From Pseudomonadota bacterium (GTDB taxonomy: Bacteria > Pseudomonadota > Alphaproteobacteria > Rhodobacterales > Rhodobacteraceae), in the NCBI GenBank assembly GCA_027592105.1, contig JAQCLA010000100.1, positions 1-8,631 of the forward strand: 8,631 nucleotides of DNA, given 5' to 3'. This document shows, piece after piece, positions 6,521 to 8,631 of the stretch. Both the position numbers and the translations under genes were made by a program. Within the stretch, counting starts at the first letter, position 1, and the number at the start of each line of letters is the position of its first letter. Under the pieces are notes generated by a model. That model ran no database searches, had not been told where the DNA came from, and saw only the letters and a program-made list of their open reading frames with translations.

Positions 6521-6561
6521 TCCCTTCAGGCACCAGTCTTCTCTCCGACATCATCCGATGA
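6521..6561 (+). repeat. attR-like direct repeat, degenerate tRNA-Thr 3' end
   Basis: This is the second copy of 38-80: TCCCTTCAG, GCACCA, TCTTCTCTCCGA and CATCCGATGA, in the same order and orientation. It has four substitutions and lacks two bases (CG) of the acceptor strand. There is no tRNA body upstream, so it is a displaced tRNA end and not a gene. It stands 59 bases before the stop of the convergent YnjD-type ATPase gene and marks where host chromosome probably resumes. Confidence 0.72.
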
Positions 6562-6620
6562 TCTCAGGGGCCGCTCTTGCGCGGAACGGGTGCGAGACTG
6601 GTACTGTCGCTTTGCGGGGC

Positions 6621-7265
6621 TTAGCCGTCGGTCGTCAGGTCGATGACAGGGCCGGCGGCGGCCTTTGCATCGGCGGGGTCATGGGTGACCATTAGCGCGG
6701 GGATTGCCCTGTTCCGGATATGGTCGAAGGTGAAGGTGCGTAGATCAGCGCGCAGGGTGGCGTCGAGCTTGGAGAAGGGCTCATCAAGCAAGAGCGCGCG
6801 GGGTTCGGCCAGAAGCGTGCGCATCAGTGCCGCGCGCGAGCGTTGCCCGCCCGACAGCGTCTCGGGGTCGCGATCATAGAGACCGCAGAGCCCTGCCCGT
6901 GTCAGGGCCGCCTCGACCGCCGCACGTCGCGCTGCCCGCCCCCGGATGCTGCGCGTCAGCCCAAAGGCAAGGTTGTCGCCCACAGACAGATGCGGAAACA
7001 GCACGGCGTCTTGGAACATCAGGCCGACGCGGCGTGCTTCGGGCGGCAGGGGTGTGATGTCGATCCCGTCAAGGCGGATGCTGCCCGACAGGGTAAAGCC
7101 ATGCGCCAAATGCCCGGCGATAGCGTCAAGCAAGGTGGACTTGCCGATGCCCGAGGGGCCCATGACAGTGGCCACTTGGCCGGGTTGCACCGTCAGGCTG
7201 ATGGCGGGGAAAAGAACGACCCCACCCTTGGGCGTCACGGCGACTGTGTTCAGGTCCAGCGTCAT
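6621..7265 (-). CDS. ynjD: ABC transporter ATP-binding protein, YnjD type
   Basis: This 214-residue cytoplasmic ATPase powers the importer formed with the permease encoded just upstream. All nucleotide-binding motifs are intact: Walker A GPSGIGKST (36-44), Q-loop Q85 in MFQDAVLFPHLSV, signature LSGGQRSRAALMRTLL (137-152), Walker B RALLLDEPFSKLD (156-168) with E162 as catalytic base, and H195 in the switch VTHDPADA. The short length without a C-terminal regulatory domain fits E. coli YnjD. The ATG at 7263-7265 overlaps the permease stop in an ATGA, so translation is coupled. The YnjBCD system is usually described as a putative, poorly characterised importer, sometimes annotated as thiamine or polyamine/iron-like. 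The symbol is given by family resemblance and gene order, not by demonstrated function. The stop TAA lies close to the island's right repeat, with no clear terminator. Confidence 0.85.
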   Translation of the reverse strand: MTLDLNTVAVTPKGGVVLFPAISLTVQPGQVATVMGPSGIGKSTLLDAIAGHLAHGFTLSGSIRLDGIDITPLPPEARRVGLMFQDAVLFPHLSVGDNLAFGLTRSIRGRAARRAAVEAALTRAGLCGLYDRDPETLSGGQRSRAALMRTLLAEPRALLLDEPFSKLDATLRADLRTFTFDHIRNRAIPALMVTHDPADAKAAAGPVIDLTTDG

Positions 7266-8631
7266 GCCGCACCCCCCGGCAAGAGGGCGCGGCGGTTGCG
7301 ATGGACCAGCGCGGGGATCAGGAAAGCTGCGCCATAGGCCGCGAAGGGCAGCACGGTCTGAAGCGTTGCATAAACCCCCGTGATCCGCCGGTCGGAGGCG
7401 GAGGAAAGCGTCACCGCCTCAGTCGTCAGCGTCGCAATCCGGCCCGCACCCATGAAGAGCGTCGGCAAGTATTGCGCGACCGACACGGCAATGCCGATGG
7501 CAGCCGCCGTGAGGATCGGGGTCATCAGCACCGGCAGCTTGATGGTGAAGAGCCGCCGCCACGGCCCCGCGCCCAGTGACCCCGCCGCGCGCGCCAACCG
7601 CGGGTCGAGCGCGCGCCAAGGATCGGACAGGGCGATCATGACATAGGGAAAAACGAAAAGCGCCTGCGCCCAGATCACGGCCAGATAACCGCCCGACAGC
7701 CCAAGGCGCAAAAACAGCACATTCAGCCCAAACAGAAACCCGATCTGGGGCACCAGAAGCGGAAGATAGATCAGCGCCTCGGCCCAGCCTGAGCGCGCGC
7801 GCCTTGCGCGGTCCTCGCCCTCGAGCCATGCGATGGCGAGCGCGAGCGACACAGCGGTGGTGGCAGCGGCCAAGATCACCGTATTGCCCAGTGCCGCGGC
7901 CCAACCGCCGCCGGGTGTCGACCAGGCGCGGACCGACCAGCTTTCGGGCAACATCCCCGGCCAAGACCAGCGCCAAGCCAGAGACCAGATCAGCAAGGAC
8001 AGCATCGCCAGCGCTCCTGCAGCGAACAGTAAGGCTGTCAAACCCGTGGCCAGCCAAAGCCCCGGCTCCACCGACGATCCCCGGCCGCCGCGCCGCACCC
8101 ACCAGCGCCCGATGGTGCGGCCCACCCGTTCCAAAACCCACAACAGCGCGAAGGCCGCCGCCACCAAGAGCGCCTGCATCAACGCACCCGCCGAGGCGGG
8201 CAGCAGCATCGCGATATCGGGCGCTGTGAACAGGCGCAAAAGCAGCACCGCCAAGGTCGGCGGATGCGATGGACCCAAGATCAGCGCCATATCGACGACA
8301 GATAGCGAATAGGCCAGCACCACCATGACCGGCAGCCGGATGAGCGGCCAGACCTGCGGCATGATCACCTTGATCCAGACGATGCCCCGCCCATAGCCAA
8401 GCGACCGCCCCGCCGCGAGATGCTGGCGCAAGGGGATCTGGCTGAGGGCTGAGAGGATCACGAGCAGAAGAAACGGAACCTCCTTGACCATCAACCCAAG
8501 GATCAGCGCAAGCCCGGCGGGATCGTTCACGCTGGCCCAAAGCGGTGGGCGATCCCAGCCCGCGAGCGGCGCAAGCGCCCGCGCGATCCACCCCGATGGC
8601 GACAAAAGAAAGACCAGCCCGATGGCCATCG
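7262..8631 (-). CDS. ynjC: ABC transporter double permease, YnjC type (N-terminus outside window)
   Basis: This is an inner-membrane permease with two fused permease units, so one chain can form the whole channel. At least 455 residues are visible. The first Met in frame (8627-8629) sits inside a hydrophobic segment two bases from the window edge, so the true start is probably beyond it; E. coli YnjC is about 510 residues. The coupling loop that docks the ATPase occurs twice, counting from that Met: AAGRSLGYGRGIVWIKVIMP (72-91) and AAGSLGAGPWRRLFTIKLP (348-366). Hydrophobic helices surround both, separated by a polar linker with arginines (about 165-188). Its stop overlaps the ATPase start by four bases. 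A periplasmic binding protein (YnjB-like) would be expected farther right, just beyond the window, on the same strand. The DNA looks richer in G and C than the island genes, consistent with native chromosome. Confidence 0.87.
   Translation of the reverse strand, partial: MAIGLVFLLSPSGWIARALAPLAGWDRPPLWASVNDPAGLALILGLMVKEVPFLLLVILSALSQIPLRQHLAAGRSLGYGRGIVWIKVIMPQVWPLIRLPVMVVLAYSLSVVDMALILGPSHPPTLAVLLLRLFTAPDIAMLLPASAGALMQALLVAAAFALLWVLERVGRTIGRWWVRRGGRGSSVEPGLWLATGLTALLFAAGALAMLSLLIWSLAWRWSWPGMLPESWSVRAWSTPGGGWAAALGNTVILAAATTAVSLALAIAWLEGEDRARRARSGWAEALIYLPLLVPQIGFLFGLNVLFLRLGLSGGYLAVIWAQALFVFPYVMIALSDPWRALDPRLARAAGSLGAGPWRRLFTIKLPVLMTPILTAAAIGIAVSVAQYLPTLFMGAGRIATLTTEAVTLSSASDRRITGVYATLQTVLPFAAYGAAFLIPALVHRNRRALLPGGAA

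Larger units (their letters stand above)
55..6561. mobile_element. Probable degenerate tRNA-Thr-inserted genomic island
   Basis: The segment starts at the 3' end of tRNA-Thr and ends at an imperfect second copy of that tRNA end. A broken integrase fragment sits just inside the tRNA side. Between the repeats lie a TRAP transporter, a TPP enzyme and a cytoplasmic binding-domain protein. This is the classical architecture of an element inserted by a tyrosine recombinase at a tRNA 3' end. No transfer genes, excisionase, replication genes or intact integrase are visible, so if this is an island it is now fixed and carries only metabolic cargo. The boundaries follow the repeats and are inferred. 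The alternative is a local duplication of the tRNA end followed by unrelated gene gain. Confidence 0.68.

Noticed and set aside
6575..6597. Hairpin TCTTGCGC / GTGCGAGA near the ynjD end as a terminator
   Set aside because: It pairs only with wobbles on the plus strand, has mismatches on the minus strand where ynjD is transcribed, and is not followed by a T-run.
7419..8591. A 390-codon minus-strand frame inside the permease gene
   Set aside because: It lies in another frame of the ynjC-like gene and has a typical GC-rich shadow composition (G, A, R rich) with no membrane helices. The overlapping frame has both ABC coupling loops.

Overview
The window reads as chromosomal DNA of an alphaproteobacterium, most likely of the Rhodobacterales (roseobacter type). 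This is inferred from the GC-rich codon use, the style of the proteins and the gene families; no rRNA or other species marker is present. Gene density is high, and only a few intergenic gaps exceed 150 bases.

The layout has two parts. Bases 1-6561 look like an old genomic island inserted at the 3' end of a tRNA-Thr(CGT) gene, whose last 54 bases open the window. The tRNA end plus its downstream flank (38-80) recurs as an imperfect direct repeat at 6521-6561, the expected attL/attR pair. Just inside attL is a decayed tyrosine-recombinase (integrase) fragment. The cargo is metabolic. On the minus strand are a TAXI-type TRAP transporter binding protein and its fused membrane permease. Divergent to them, on the plus strand, are a thiamine-pyrophosphate enzyme and then a solute-binding-protein-like gene that cannot have a signal peptide. 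The 147-base divergent region carries a perfect 10-bp-arm palindrome plus an overlapping 9-bp direct repeat, a probable shared operator.

Bases 6621-8631 look like ordinary host chromosome. They hold two translationally coupled minus-strand genes of an ABC importer of the YnjBCD type: the ATPase (ynjD-like) and a double-length permease (ynjC-like), which runs off the right edge.

A working model, by inference: the TRAP system imports a small organic anion, the TPP enzyme cleaves or condenses it (or a 2-oxo acid derived from it) in the cytoplasm, and the signal-less binding-domain protein senses or further transforms a related compound. The substrate cannot be named from sequence. I found no CRISPR array, insertion sequence, riboswitch or convincing intrinsic terminator.
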